Assembly: GCF_001625215.2 (NCBI RefSeq) | Contig: NC_030385.2 | Span: 32,141,598-32,205,597 of the forward strand | Direction: 5' to 3' | Origin: Daucus carota subsp. sativus | Taxonomy: Eukaryota > Streptophyta > Magnoliopsida > Apiales > Apiaceae | Length of the DNA: 64,000 nucleotides | Shown: piece by piece, positions 35,823 to 47,254 of the stretch | How the letters are laid out: every line of letters starts with the position of its first letter | How positions within the stretch are numbered: the stretch's first letter is position 1 | Made by a program: the position numbers and the translations under genes | Notes under the pieces: generated by a model | What the model saw: the letters and a program-made list of their open reading frames with translations, nothing else | Told to the model about the DNA's origin: nothing | Databases searched by the model: none

Positions 35823-38357
35823 ATGGCCAGAGGTAAGGTGAGAGTGGAAGGAGGCAGTGATATTAGTGTTACCGACTCGGAGAATGAACTGTTGTCCGCC
35901 TCGTATGGCGTGGGAGATGAATCCGACGGGGATGAGTCGGAGAGTGGGAGTATTTCGATAGACAAAGGGAGTGACGGTGGTGATGGTGATTCGTCATGTG
36001 ACGAGGCGACTATAAGCGAGTTGATTCGCAGCAGGGCTCAAACCGTAGGGCTAAAGAGGAAGGTTGAGGAAGGAGTTGTGGGTAAAGGGAAGGAGATAGC
36101 AGGGAAAGTTGGGAAAGTGAGTAAAGGGAAGGAAATAGTAGAGGGAGTGGAACCTCTGGGCACAAAAAAGTTAAAGACTTTGCGAATTCCTACGTTTAGC
36201 TGTTTGGGGAGTGCTTCCGGATGGTTGGAATGTGTGGAAAAGTTTGTTTTGAGGCCGGTGGCATTCCAGAGAGAGGAGTATTTCAGGGTGTATGGGACGG
36301 CCTGTTCTTATAAGTCTCCGGGAGGCGAGGTTTCTGATGTCTTACTCAGTGAAGATTTGGGGAAGCTGGAGCATATTAACAGGCCCTGCAATTTCGATCC
36401 TATTTATCTTCCATATGTAAAGGCTGCTTTTCAGATTCCTTCGGATTATGAAGTGAGGATGCCCGAATCGGGGGAAATGATATACCATAGAGGCGGGGAT
36501 ATGTGGGTAGGCATTCCTCTTGAGCATTTAAGGGCCGGGTTGCGGTTGCCAATGCATAGGTTTTTTCATACTCTTCTTGTGAGTATGAGGGTGGCTCTGG
36601 GGTAATTGGGGCCTAATTCTATTCGGAAGATTTGTGGGTTTATAGCTAGGTGTACTGAACTGGGATTGGAGCCAACTTTATCATTATTTTGGTCGTTGCA
36701 CCGTTTGCAGGGGTCGAGGGATTATTATCCCCTTCAGGAGTTGCATTGGGTGGTGGGTAAACATTTGGGGGGTACTTTGATAGAGGTGCCTACTACTAAC
36801 AGAGGATGGCATGAGGAGTTCTTAATGTTTAGAGGCGGGGACTTGGGCTATTTGCCTACGTATTCAGATGGGATTATGGGTGGCATCAGGAGAGTCGAGC
36901 AGTTAGAGCAGCTGGAAGTACTCGAGGCCAAGAAGTTTGTAGGGGGGAAGCCGAAAGGCCTATGGTCTGAGAGGCACTTCCGGATGGTGTCTTTCTTAGT
37001 ATCCCGTAACCGTAAGTTTGAGGGGATAAGTGTTTATCAATTCATCGTTTGCAACTAATATATATTTTCTGTTCAGTTGACTTGTTTTCATCATGCGGTA
37101 ATGGTAGGTTCATTTAACTTGTTTTCTGACTTGTCTTTATTTCTTTGTGCAGTGTTATTGAGAGATCAACCATACCCCGTCGGAATGAACAAGTCAAGGA
37201 TACTCTCATTGGCTCAAAGGCGGGCGTTAAAGGGGGAAAGCGACAAGGAGGGAAGTTCTAGTGGTGTTCAAACAGGGGAGAAGGGAATAGGTCCTGAAGG
37301 GGCGGTGACTTCGACCTTGGCCTCTGTCCTAGGGGAGAAGCGGATTCCTCTCAAAAGGACGAGATTCGAGACGGCAGAGGGAAGTGGTAGGAGGCTTCAA
37401 CTGGGCGAGTCTTTTGTTTCGGGAGGGCGTAAAAAGTCTGAGATTTTAAAGGAGAAGGGAACGGGCGAGACCATCGACACGAAGGAGGTTGAGTCGGTGT
37501 TGAAAGGGTCTTTGTCTTCACCAGCTGTGCAGGGGGAAAAACGTACGCTTCTTCGGTTCCATACTGGGCCGGGATGGCTTAGTAAGGTTCCGGGTCCTAC
37601 GGCTCCTGTGGGAGCTTTGGGAATTTTCGAGTTGGGTCTAGATCAAGGAATATTGGATTCAAAGGGGGATGATGAGGTGGTTGCAGGCGTTAAGGACGCT
37701 CTTGGGGTGGTATGTATTTCGTCTCCCTTATACTAGTGTTACCATTTATAGTTTTTATATTGGCGAGTGCTTGACTGATTATGGAGTAACCATGTTTTCA
37801 ATCTGCAGCTAGGGACCTATGTCATGAACTTGGTGGAGCGTACGGAGAAGAACTATGATAAGGTAGCTGTCGAAGTTTCTAGGGCGGAGTCTAAGGAAAG
37901 AGAGAGAGTTAGAGCGGTGAAGCGGGCTGATGAGTTGCAGAAGGCTCTTGTTGCTAAGGATAAAGAGCTTAAATCGGAGAAGGATAAAGCGTGTTCCGTG
38001 GAAAAAGTTGTGGAAGAAGAAAGGGGGACGATTTCTCTTTTGAGGAAGGAGGTGGAAAAGTTACAGGAAGAGCTTAGGAAAGAAAAGGGGAGGGCCGATA
38101 AAGCGGAGGAGGCCTTAGAAAAGGTGGAAAAGGATGCAGCTATTTCTTATAAAGATGCGGTCGAGCAATTCAAGAAATCTGAAGAGTTTGAGGAATTGGT
38201 AGAGGTAAAGGCGGGGATCTTTCATGAGGAAGGTTTTAATGATTGCTTGGCTTTTGTTGGCGCAGGGAACGTAGTGGATCTTACTGTTCACAATGTAGGA
38301 AGCTTCAGGGCAGCAGAGTTAGACAATGAGGAGGAGCGATTCGGTGGTGGCCCGTAG
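35823..38357 (+). pseudogene. Antisense additional ORF region of the LTR element
   Basis: Open segments on the plus strand, antisense to the LTR element. In order they contain an acidic/basic low-complexity N-part, a domain resembling 'putative gypsy-type transposon' (PF04195; blocks like IPLEHLRAGLRLPMHRFF), a basic linker and a Lys/Glu-rich coiled coil at the end. The region is in about four open segments; some gaps may be introns, since antisense additional ORFs of Tat-lineage elements can be spliced, and I do not try to resolve them. Function is unknown in this class of elements. Confidence 0.7.
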
Positions 38358-39171
38358 ACTGGTCATGGGGTTTTCGTGTTTTGTTTGGTCCGTTTGGTTT
38401 TGCTTTTAGCAGATATTCTCGCCTACTTAGCGTTTCATAATGTTTTGAGAAATGATCTTCCTTTTTATGGTAACTTTTGTGAAATTTCATGTCAACCGGA
38501 TTGTTTTGTTCAAGTTAGACGTGATCAAGGATATTGTAATGGATGATATTTAATATCATATGAAGCTTAACTGTTATGTTATTGTGTTTCATAATTTGTG
38601 GGCATTCGTACTTACATGGTTATTCTTGGCCTGAGATAGCAAAAGGCTTCGATTTGTAAGTGTTGTCTTGATATTTGCATTTTCCGACTTGGATAATGAA
38701 GAAAACTTTCCGACTTCGATTACAGTTTGCAACTGTGTAATAAACTTTATCTGAATAGTCTCGTATTTTTGGATAATGAAGAAGTATGATATTATTATTA
38801 TTATTCTTTTGATTGGCTTTTTCGTAAAGTTGTAAAGTTGGCCGGTGTGAGTTGTCCTAACGACGTGGGAGCAATCTTGAGGTTGCTCTAAGGTGAGCAT
38901 TTTGGTAGTCTGTATGGTAGGGACGTAGTTTGGTAAGGGTGTAGCCATTATTGGCCTTGGGCCGAAGGAATCACATGCGTATTGGCCTTGTGGTGAATTA
39001 GCTCTGCGTGTAAGTGGCTTTTCGCCGTGGGGCTGTAGCTGTTGTAGGGTTACCTATGTTGGCCTCTTGGAGAATAAGCCCTGAGCTGTAAGGGGGCTCT
39101 TCGCAGTAGGGCCGTAGCTCTTGTAGGGCTACCTATGTTGGCCTTTGGGCGAATAAGCCCTGAGTTGAAAG

Positions 39172-39770
39172 GCGTGTAAGCCTTTGTAAGAATCATAGGC
39201 GGGGTAAGCTTGTAAGGATCGTAGGCGTGTAAGCCTGTAAGAATCGTATTAAATTTTTTGTAAAGATCGTAGGCGTGTAAGCCTTTATAAAAATCGTAGG
39301 CGTGTAAGCCTTTATAACAATCATAGGCGTGTAAGCCTTTGTAAGAATCATAGGCGTGTAAGCCTTTATAAAAATCATAGGCGTGTAAGCCTTTGTAAGA
39401 ATCATAGGCGTGTAAGCCTTTATAAAAATCATAGGCGGGGTAAGTGTACCGCCAACATGGTGGTATAAGCCTTTATAAAAATTGTAGGCGTGTAAGCCTT
39501 TGTAAGAATCATAGGCGTGTAAGCCTTTATAAAAATTGTAGGCGTGTAAGCCTTTGTAAGAATCATAGGCGTGTAAGCCTTTGTAAGAATCATAGGCGTG
39601 TAAGCCTTTGTAGGAATCATAGGCGTGTAAGCCTTTGTAAGAATCATAGGCGTGTAAGCCTTTATAAAAATTGTAGGCGTGTAAGCCTTTGTAAGAATCA
39701 TAGGCGTGTAAGCCTTTGTAAGAATCATAGGCGTGTAAGCCTTTCTAAAAATCATAGGCGGGGTAAGTGT
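39172..39770. repeat. 27-bp minisatellite in two blocks, inside the LTR element
   Basis: About 18 copies of a 27-bp unit containing GGCGTGTAAGCCTTTGTAAG. Two blocks each end in the same variant (GGCGGGGTAAGTGTACCGCC ...), so there is a higher-order repeat. The unit length is a multiple of three, which leaves long chance frames open on both strands (nonapeptide repeats such as KAYTPMILT); I do not regard them as genes. Confidence 0.92.
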
Positions 39771-39936
39771 ACCGCCAACATGGTGGAGTAATCTTTTAGG
39801 TTACTCCGTAGTTGGAATAGAGTGTTTATTATAACGAGCCGTAGCTATTGTAGGGTACTCATTGTGTGTTTTTTTTTTTTTTTTTTTTTTTTTAGGAGCC
39901 ATAGCAGGGGTAGGGATATGTATGTTGGCTCGTTGT

Positions 39937-40190
39937 TGAAACCCGTAAGGTCATGCGGGTTGCAGTGAACCTTATGGCCGTAGCGAATTTGGCTTACGTA
40001 TGTTAAACCCGTAGGATTGTGTGGGTTGCAGTGAACCTTATGGCCTCAGCGAATTTGGCTTACGTATGTTAAACCCGTAGGATTGTGTGGGTTGCAGTGA
40101 ACCTTATGGCCTTAGCGAATTTGGCTTACGTATGTTAAACCCGTAGGATTGTGTGGGTTGCAGTGAACCATAGGGCCGTAGCGGCTGTAG
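39937..40190. repeat. About 66-bp tandem repeat, four copies
   Basis: Units start with AAACCCGTAGGATTGTGTGG and contain GCAGTGAACCTTATGGCC and TTTGGCTTACGTATGTT. Four copies, the first more divergent. Confidence 0.9.
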
Positions 40191-40485
40191 GGCTACGTAT
40201 GATGGCCTTGTGGCAGGGTAGCCATAGCGAAGAATGGGCTATGTATGTAGGCTCTCTGCTGTTGGGCCGTAGCGATTGTAGGGCTACGTATGATGGCCTT
40301 GTGGCAGAGTAGCCATAGCGAAGAATGGCTATGTATGTAGGCTCCCTGCTGTTGGGCCGTAGCGATTGTAGGGCTACGTATGATGGCCTTGTGGCAGAGT
40401 AGCCATAGCGAAGAATGGGCTATGTATGTAGGCTCCCTGCTGTTGGGCCGTAGCGATTGTAGGGCTACGTATGATGGCCTTGTTT
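40172..40485. repeat. About 90-bp tandem repeat, 3.5 copies
   Basis: Units begin GGGCCGTAGCGATTGTAGGG and include GATGGCCTTGTGGCAGAG and GCTATGTATGTAGGCTC. The copies are almost identical, so the expansion is recent. A looser related pair lies at about 39010-39160. Confidence 0.9.
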
Positions 40486-40636
40486 TATTATGTGTTAGAT
40501 AACGCTTAAGGAAAAGGTGAGATATATGAGGTGGTAGAAAAAATTTACATACAGATGTGTTATTTGTATGCTAACTGAAAGTCGTTGTATACCTGTATGC
40601 AATCAACCTTGAGATCGTGAGCTAGGCGGAGGCCGG

Positions 40637-40990
40637 CTAGATGGCTTCGTATTCAGAGCAATTGTTAGTGGCGGGGAAGCAGAATCTAATGGATTGCTGA
40701 ATTTGAAAGCACTCTACAGTGGTCGGAGGACCTGGACCTTGCTCTTCGTCCATGTCGGGGACTGCGGTTGCCATATGGGCAGTGGTGGGAGTTTTCTGAG
40801 GCTCGAGACCTAGAGGAAGAACGTTTTGGCCGATGAAGGTGGTCATCTAGGCGGCCAAATTATCCACCTGCTCTTGTAGATGTCGTTGTTGAGCTTCATA
40901 TTGGTCGAAGCGATCGAAATTCGGGGAGTGAGATGGTGAGGGAGTGATGCTATACGGGTGGTGAGAAGATTGAGATGGTGAAGGTGCTAT
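40637..40990 (-). other. gag/pol-like scraps in the LTR element
   Basis: On the minus strand, one stretch resembles the start of an RNase H domain (TNNCSEYEA against the usual TNNxAEYEA of gypsy elements), and another nearby looks like a Gln-rich gag piece. They are short leftovers next to the 5' end of the element. Confidence 0.45.
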
Positions 40991-41100
40991 ACGGGAGTGA
41001 TGCTATACAGGTGCTCGATTCTTCGCTCACCTTTCTTCATTTAGGGTTTTCTTCCTGGTCGTCGTGGTATGGCGGTGAATTTCACGGGTTTCTCTTTCTT

Positions 41101-41123
41101 TTCGATCCCCGGCGGCGGCGCCA
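41101..41123 (-). other. Primer binding site, tRNA-Asp
   Basis: On the plus strand TTCGATCCCCGGCGGCGGCG, followed by CCA, matches the 3' end of plant tRNA-Asp with about two differences. So the minus strand carries a complementary primer site (TGGCGCCGCC...), two bases from the right LTR. This sets the orientation of the element. Confidence 0.85.
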
Positions 41124-41125
41124 AT

Positions 41126-41623
41126 TGATAGATTTAGTTTCTGTCTTCTCTCTCTCTCTCTCCAGAATGGGAGAGCCGTTCTTGTGTATATGTATCTGTG
41201 TGTATTCTTTTCTCCTTTTCTTGTTCTAATTGTTTCTCTTTTTATTCTCCTTCTTCTGCTGAGTCATGCTGAGTCATTCCTGATTTTCCTCTTTTCAATC
41301 CACATGGGTATATCTATTATGTTAGGGTAGGTGACTGGCTATTTAATATGCACAGGCAGGCAGGTGAGTCAGGGGTCGTAGGGACAGGTGTCGTCATGGA
41401 AGAGCTTCCACGTGTAGCTATGAGAGCTTTGAAGGGCTAGGGATTTATGCAAGGGAGTTTGTGTCTCAGGCCTGGTTGGCTCTTCCGGTGCCTTACATAG
41501 CTAAGGGTCCTACGGTCTTACAGTCTTACATGTCCTGCAGTCTTAATGCTTTCGGGGTTTGTTTGGGACAGCGCCGGGATGAGACCTACGGTCTCTTGGT
41601 ATTGGCCGATTCTCGGTCCATCA
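41126..41623 (-). repeat. 5' LTR (right copy)
   Basis: 498 bp, same borders as the left copy and nearly identical to it. Adjacent to the primer site, hence the 5' LTR of a minus-strand element. Confidence 0.92.
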
Positions 41624-42308
41624 GATACCATCACCGTGTTGAGTCAATGTATCAACAACCAAACCAAGGGGACTGCTTGTACCTAAACTACTTCTGCAGG
41701 AAGTTCATTAGTCTCTTCCTCTGTGTCTCATGTTTTGATACATGTTAAGTACGTGATTAATCAACTGATCAAGATTCTTAATGATCTTCTTAAACATATC
41801 CCGGTGCCCCCGGGCTTTTCTCCACTTCAAAACATATACTTGCATGGAGTGATGCAATTTTAGCTCATGTTTAATTAAGATTATTATAATTTATATATAC
41901 GTTCATACGAGTGATAATTATTCCGTCTCTCCCCTTAATTTCTTTATTTTGATGGCAAGAACACGACAAATATAGTTTTATAAATTATTTTAGAAAAATA
42001 ACTTGTAAATAAAATATGAAATTATATTTTGAAACCATCAGGATTTCAAGTATATATTACACTTCCATTCATATTGTTACATGAGTATAAAAATTGATAA
42101 GAAAACAAACACTTGAATCGAGACATAGAGATGTACACTTGTTGCATGTATGTTTATGGTTTGCCGACATAATGCTCTTTAATTGGTAGGCTCTGAACTT
42201 AAATTCATCTTTTATAACTATGCTTATAGTATAAACTAATCCCTTGTGAAAATGATTAGTCAAAGTCCTCTATGTCTCACTGTCCTCGATTAGCTTAAAA
42301 GTTCTTTC
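41624..42308. other. Intergenic sequence
   Basis: Starts with the right copy of the GATAC target duplication. No gene recognised. Confidence 0.4.
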
Positions 42309-42684
42309 TGTATCTTTGTCCAATGGGGCTCTTAAATCACTCTCTAAAATATAATATAATATTTGGCTCCTAATGAGTTAAGACATCGAAATCGATTTCA
42401 TCTCCAATGCTCCTCTTTATACTTGCTCCTTATTAATATTTTATTCATATAAATGAGAGAGAAAAATGAAAAGAGAGAAATGTTTGTGATAAAGTTGGAG
42501 GGAAAGTAATATTATATTCATGAAAAACATGTTAAGAGCTCCTACATGCTCTTTAAAAGAAAGGAGAGATGATGAGCTCTTAAGTTTTTAAAGAGTTTCA
42601 AGGAGCCCATTGGAGCTCTATTTCTTGTCTTGCTCTTAAAATTTGAAGTTAAGAGCTCATTTAGAGAGCCCCTTGGAGATGCTC
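42309..42684. mobile_element. Harbinger/Tourist-like MITE, degraded
   Basis: The right end GAGAGCCCCTTGGAGATGCTC is followed by TTA, and the left end GTATCTTTGTCCAATGGGGC is its diverged reverse complement. Blocks of GAGCTCTTAA and CTCCAATG/CATTGGAG recur inside in both orientations. The TTA target and TCTCCAA ends fit Tourist-like MITEs. The left border is approximate. Confidence 0.6.
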
Positions 42685-44400
42685 TTAGTTTAGTGTTGCT
42701 GGTAATTTCTTCTAATTATAATATCAATATCACTATCACGTATTGCTGGAATTTGTTGCGGAAGGAAAGAACTTCCCCAATGTTTGTTAAAGACAAAATG
42801 AGAGTTCTACCTGTAAAATTGAACAAAAGCTGTCACTAAATTATTTTTTAAATTTTCCTAAGCAGAATTCACAGAGGAAGAAATATAAGCATATTTCACC
42901 GTCAACAAATATAGGTTATAGTCGTGATAGAAGCCTTACGATTAATGCCCGAATCTCTATATATGAATCGGGCATTAATCTCACAAAATGATGATCGAAA
43001 ATATTCTTTTCAAAAATTCTTATCTGAGTTCTGAAAACAAGTTTATCAGATTTTTGAGAAATCAAGTGTAATTAGCTGGAAAATTAGGAGGAAAGATTTG
43101 AGGAAAACAATACCAAACGCGGAGATGAAGTACTGTAGATTGAAGGCAACAGTTGAACCACCCAACCCACTTAAGCTATAAGCTTAAAGCATGCATGTGA
43201 GTAGGAATGCGTAAGTGGGGAGTTTATCAAACCTCCTCTTTCTAGCCAGCCCCTAATGCTTGGCCTTAACGCATGCTTTTCACCAAATCATTTTGTGTTA
43301 TTCACATCATCTTGTACCGTTTTCATCTGCTACTTTTCTTTCCTTTGTCACTTTTCCCTTGTCCCCAAAACAAACCACTGTATTGGTCAAATTCCTAATC
43401 CAAAATTGCTTAAACTTTGCTCTAAATTTCGAACTCCTAATCCATAATTACTTTCACTTGCTAAATATTATGGTTGGAGACTGATGTTGGTTGTGCTTGA
43501 TTCATAATTAAATCGGTCCTATTTTAAATTTTAGCTTCTGTTGTAATTTTATGAGGAAAAATATATAATTTTTGTATAATAAGCGCATAAACTTGTTATC
43601 CCACAGCATCTGTAAACGGTATTAATTAAAAACAGTTGGCTAGACTAGACATATAAGAAATTTCGGTAATGAGTTATATTTTAAAAATGATATGTTATTA
43701 TTATTTTAAGTTATTATAAATATATCATTTTAATACGATAACAAATGATGTGGAATCTTGATACAAGTTTGGATTTTAGTCAAATATAATTAATATTACC
43801 GGCTTAGGTGTATTCTTAGACATGATTAATGTTTAGTGAACAAAATTTTACATAATACTTATAATTTGATCGATCTATTAAATTTTAGCTAAAGATTTTA
43901 TAAAGTTGAAAATGTTGTTAACATGGAATCTTGGCTGCTTGTAAATAATTTTGATTAACTACGTTCTAAATGAAAGGAAGACCGTGTTTTTGATAGGTGT
44001 TCCGTGTTTGTATTAATGTACGCTGTTTTTACATCCTTTTTTCATATATCCAAATCATATAAAGACAAAAACTAGCAATAATGCTTAACTACTCTTGATT
44101 TTATAGGAGACTTTGAAAGGAAGAAGAGACCTCAACTCGCTTTTGATCCTGAGTGTAGGTAGAAGAAAATTACACGAGTACCATTAAAATAGAGAAAGAA
44201 ATATCCATGATGTATCAAAACAAATCCGAATAGAACCTTACACCGACTAAAAGATACGATAATGAAATAAAACAACCGAATACATAATTACCTTAAAAAT
44301 ATACTCCATGAATCTTAGAGGCTGCTCCAAATTGACCACTCGGAAACAACACCAACCCCTTGCTCTCGAAACGATATAGATATGTAATGCAAATTCACTA
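42685..44400. other. Intergenic sequence
   Basis: AT-rich, no recognised gene. A perfect short inverted repeat (GATTAATGCCCGA / TCGGGCATTAATC) lies near 42937-42978, possibly a small hairpin. Confidence 0.4.
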
Positions 44401-44664
44401 CTCCCTCCGTCCCCTTTTACTTGTCCCTTTTGAAAAAATAACGCATCTTAAGAAAATGTTAGTTGGATATCTTGTTTTCATACATATCCCTAATAAATGT
44501 AATGAATTAGATAGAATTGTGTATATATATATATGCTAGTCAAACATTGGAAGTTGTTACTTTTTGAAAAAACACACAAAAAGTTGCTTTGAAAAGAGAA
44601 GTGGACAAGTAATTTGGGACAAATTTTTTTTTCAAAGTGGACATGTAAAAAGGGACGGAGGGAG
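44401..44664. mobile_element. Stowaway-type MITE upstream of the DUF668 gene
   Basis: 264 bp with ends CTCCCTCCGTCCC and GGGACGGAGGGAG, flanked by TA on both sides. This is the Tc1/mariner (Stowaway) signature. Inner parts also pair (TTTTACTTGTCC / GGACATGTAAAA). It ends about 190 bp before the start codon of the DUF668 gene, so it lies in that promoter. Confidence 0.9.
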
Positions 44665-44852
44665 TATTTTTTTTCCATTTACACTCCTCGCCCATGTGGC
44701 TCTTAAACTACTATATCTAAAGCTTTTCAACACCCCACGAGAGCCTCAGCACTCCCCTGCTTTCTTCTAATCTTTTCTGCAACTCTCTTCACTTGTTTCA
44801 TTTCTCTCAAATTTTATTCTGAATTGTTCTTGAGGTAGCTGTTTGTAAAGCG

Positions 44853-46289
44853 ATGGCGCTCGAGACATGGTTTTCTAAGGTAAAGAAGAGTATATCGAAC
44901 ACTTTTAATACCACACCGCCGAATGCAAAGCATGTGATCAAGAAATCGACGAATGTGGGAGTTCTTGCTATTGAGATAGCGAGCCTCATATCGAAGATCA
45001 TGCATCTGTGGCGGTCTCTTTCGGAGAAGAATATTGCTCGGCTCAAAAGTGAATGCATATTGCTTGAAGGGGTTCACAAGATTGTTTCTAATGACGAGGC
45101 TTTTCTTGTGAGCCTGGCTTGCGCGGAGATGGTTGAAAATCTGAGAAATATAACCAAGTCCTTGGCTCGGCTGAGCAAGAGGTGTGAGGACTCGAGTCTT
45201 CAGTCGTTTGATCGCGTGTTGGAGGAGTTCTCCAACACGGGGCGTGATCCTTGTAACTGGATCATGAGCTGGAAAGAAATGGAGGCCAAGATCAAGAAGA
45301 TGGACAAGTATGTAAAGGCCACAGCCACGCTTCACAGAGAGCTGGAGGAGCTTTCGGCAATGGAAAGTGTTGTTAAGAAGTCGATGAAGTCGTGCAAGGA
45401 ACATGAAGCTTCAATTAAGCAACTCAAGATTATTGATCAGCAACAGAAATTGGCTTGGCAGAGACAGGAGGTGAAGCATAAGAAAGAAAAGTCTTTGTGG
45501 AATCGAAATTTTGATACGGTTACAATTTTACTTGCAAGATCAGTGTTCACAATTCTTGCGAGGATTAAGCTTGCTTTTGGAATTGGTCATGCCTATCCAG
45601 TTCCGGCTAGTTCTCTGCCTCGTAGCCTCTCGGCTTCTGCAGCTGTGTATCCATCCGAGAACCATTTTGACAATTCTGTTAGCATGGTTTCAGGGCCATT
45701 GATCATGATGAAGAACTCAAAACTACAGCAAGAATCACAACCACCGTCTCAAGGATTCTTTGAGTTGAACTCTGAGATACTAAAACCGCCTACAGGCACA
45801 CTAGGCGCAGCTGCTCTGGCCCTGCATTATTCCAATTTGATAATTGTGATGGAGAAGATGATAAGGTCACCACAGCTGGTTGGATACGATGCTAGGGATG
45901 ATCTTTACGCGATGTTGCCACAAAGTATTCGATGGTCTCTTAGAGGCAGGCTAAAAGGAGTAGGATTTACGGCGACTGATCCAGTTCTTGCTGGAGAATG
46001 GAGGGATGCACTTGGGAAGATATTAGGGTGGTTGTCACCACTGGCACATAATATGATAAAATGGCAAAGTGAAAGGAGCTTTGAGCAGCAGAACATGACA
46101 CCTAAAACTAATGTTCTTTTGTTACAAACACTGTACTTTGCAAACCAAGAGAAGACTGAAGATGCCATAACTGAGCTGCTAGTTGGTCTCAATTACATAT
46201 GGAGATTTGAAAGGGAAATGAATGCCAAGGCCTTGTTTCAGTGCAGTAACTTAAATGGATTCTTGAAATTACAGACTGATGCTAGTTAA
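44853..46289 (+). CDS. DUF3475/DUF668 protein
   Basis: An intronless frame of 478 residues. The N-terminal DUF3475 block is at about 34-95 (NVGVLAIEIASLISKIMHLW, LKSECILLEGVHKIVSNDEA). A helical middle with DPCNWIMSWKEMEAKIKKMD and a coiled coil near 165-215 follows. DUF668 is at about 316-402 (LGAAALALHYSNLIIVMEKM, LYAMLPQSIRWSLRGRLK). The start MALETWFSKVKKS is typical of the short clade of this family. Related longer Arabidopsis proteins (PSI1-3) promote growth in phytosulfokine signalling; the short members are little studied. No signal peptide or membrane helix is seen. Confidence 0.92.
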   Translation: MALETWFSKVKKSISNTFNTTPPNAKHVIKKSTNVGVLAIEIASLISKIMHLWRSLSEKNIARLKSECILLEGVHKIVSNDEAFLVSLACAEMVENLRNITKSLARLSKRCEDSSLQSFDRVLEEFSNTGRDPCNWIMSWKEMEAKIKKMDKYVKATATLHRELEELSAMESVVKKSMKSCKEHEASIKQLKIIDQQQKLAWQRQEVKHKKEKSLWNRNFDTVTILLARSVFTILARIKLAFGIGHAYPVPASSLPRSLSASAAVYPSENHFDNSVSMVSGPLIMMKNSKLQQESQPPSQGFFELNSEILKPPTGTLGAAALALHYSNLIIVMEKMIRSPQLVGYDARDDLYAMLPQSIRWSLRGRLKGVGFTATDPVLAGEWRDALGKILGWLSPLAHNMIKWQSERSFEQQNMTPKTNVLLLQTLYFANQEKTEDAITELLVGLNYIWRFEREMNAKALFQCSNLNGFLKLQTDAS

Positions 46290-47254
46290 TTACATGGGCT
46301 TCTTTGTCTTCCTGTATTAGTCCTTGGGAAGCATTCTTCTTTGGTTAAATTTGTCTCAAATGAGTATAAATTAATATCATCATGATATATTTCTTTGTAT
46401 TTTTCTTTTTAAATAGATCGAGTTCAGAAGGTCAGATCTGTGAGGTTTTGTTTTGCTTCCTAATCTGATCTGTATGGTGTGAAACATAATGTTTATATAT
46501 ATGACATTATTGAATCAGATTTTAATGAGAAATCTTGATTCACTTACATACCATGTGAACATATGTATTCTTCTATTCTGGTCTTCTTTTGATCCTGTGG
46601 CAACATTGGATTCTGATTCTGTAGGTTTTAACAGATGATTCCAGAGCAGGATAATATTGCTATCAAGTCTTTAGGTAACCCAACTTTCTGTATCTGTTGA
46701 GTTGTTAATTTAACACTAAACAAGGTCAAACAGCTTTTGGCCTTACTAATGACACAACCTAATCATTCCAACTTATCACATGCAAAAAATTTAAAACTAT
46801 TTTCATTCTGTTCAACTATGATTTTATTCTAGATTTGAATACTTTGTAGGGCTTAAATCATCTGGTAATGAGCAAAAAAAACTCTCTATCAATTCTCTCA
46901 GAAGCCCACAGTTTTATGATTGTCGATTTCAACCTTTTGTTGGACTTACAAAATAGGCAATGAGAACATATAGCCCAATTGCCCATAATGAAATCATTTA
47001 GCATATAATATAATGGATTAGTTACAAGAACATAACACCACAGGCAAATGTTTAATCTTCTAGATGCAAGGAGATTAAAAGTGCAGGTCGACCTAATCTT
47101 CGAAACATACCATTAGTGCAGCTGGTATTTGCAACTAATAAATGGAAAATTTTCTACCGCACTAATGCTCCCAGGGCTCTGTATATATTTGCATTTCATG
47201 AATATGTAAATGGATCCTCAGAGCTAGAAGATCAAATTTAGTTCACAGTGCACA
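46290..47254. other. Intergenic region between two tandemly oriented genes
   Basis: 3'UTR of the DUF668 gene and promoter of the DUF688 gene. No element recognised. Confidence 0.4.

Larger units (their letters stand above)
34603..41623 (-). mobile_element. Non-autonomous LTR retrotransposon (LARD-like, Ty3/gypsy, probably Tat lineage)
   Basis: A fossil-class element of 7021 bp. Two 498-bp LTRs (34603-35100, 41126-41623), both TG...CA, appear almost identical by eye (I noticed one difference), and the 5-bp target duplication GATAC is perfect (34598-34602, 41624-41628). The primer site beside the right LTR, complementary to tRNA-Asp, and a G-rich purine tract beside the left LTR show that it lies on the minus strand. 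I find no protease, reverse transcriptase or integrase region, so it is non-autonomous. Inside are an antisense ORF region (35823-38357), three tandem arrays and gag/pol-like scraps near the primer site. Near-identical LTRs suggest an insertion well under a million years old. Structure looks whole; coding content is reduced. Confidence 0.92.

Noticed and set aside
39193-39791. Long frames with nine-residue repeats on both strands
   Set aside because: They arise because the minisatellite unit is 27 bp, so any stop-free unit stays open in several frames; no start context or family.
41101-41123. tRNA-Asp gene fragment
   Set aside because: Only the 3' end matches and it sits exactly beside an LTR; it is a primer binding site.
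44814-45404. 196-codon minus-strand frame
   Set aside because: Shadow of the DUF668 gene; no family features.
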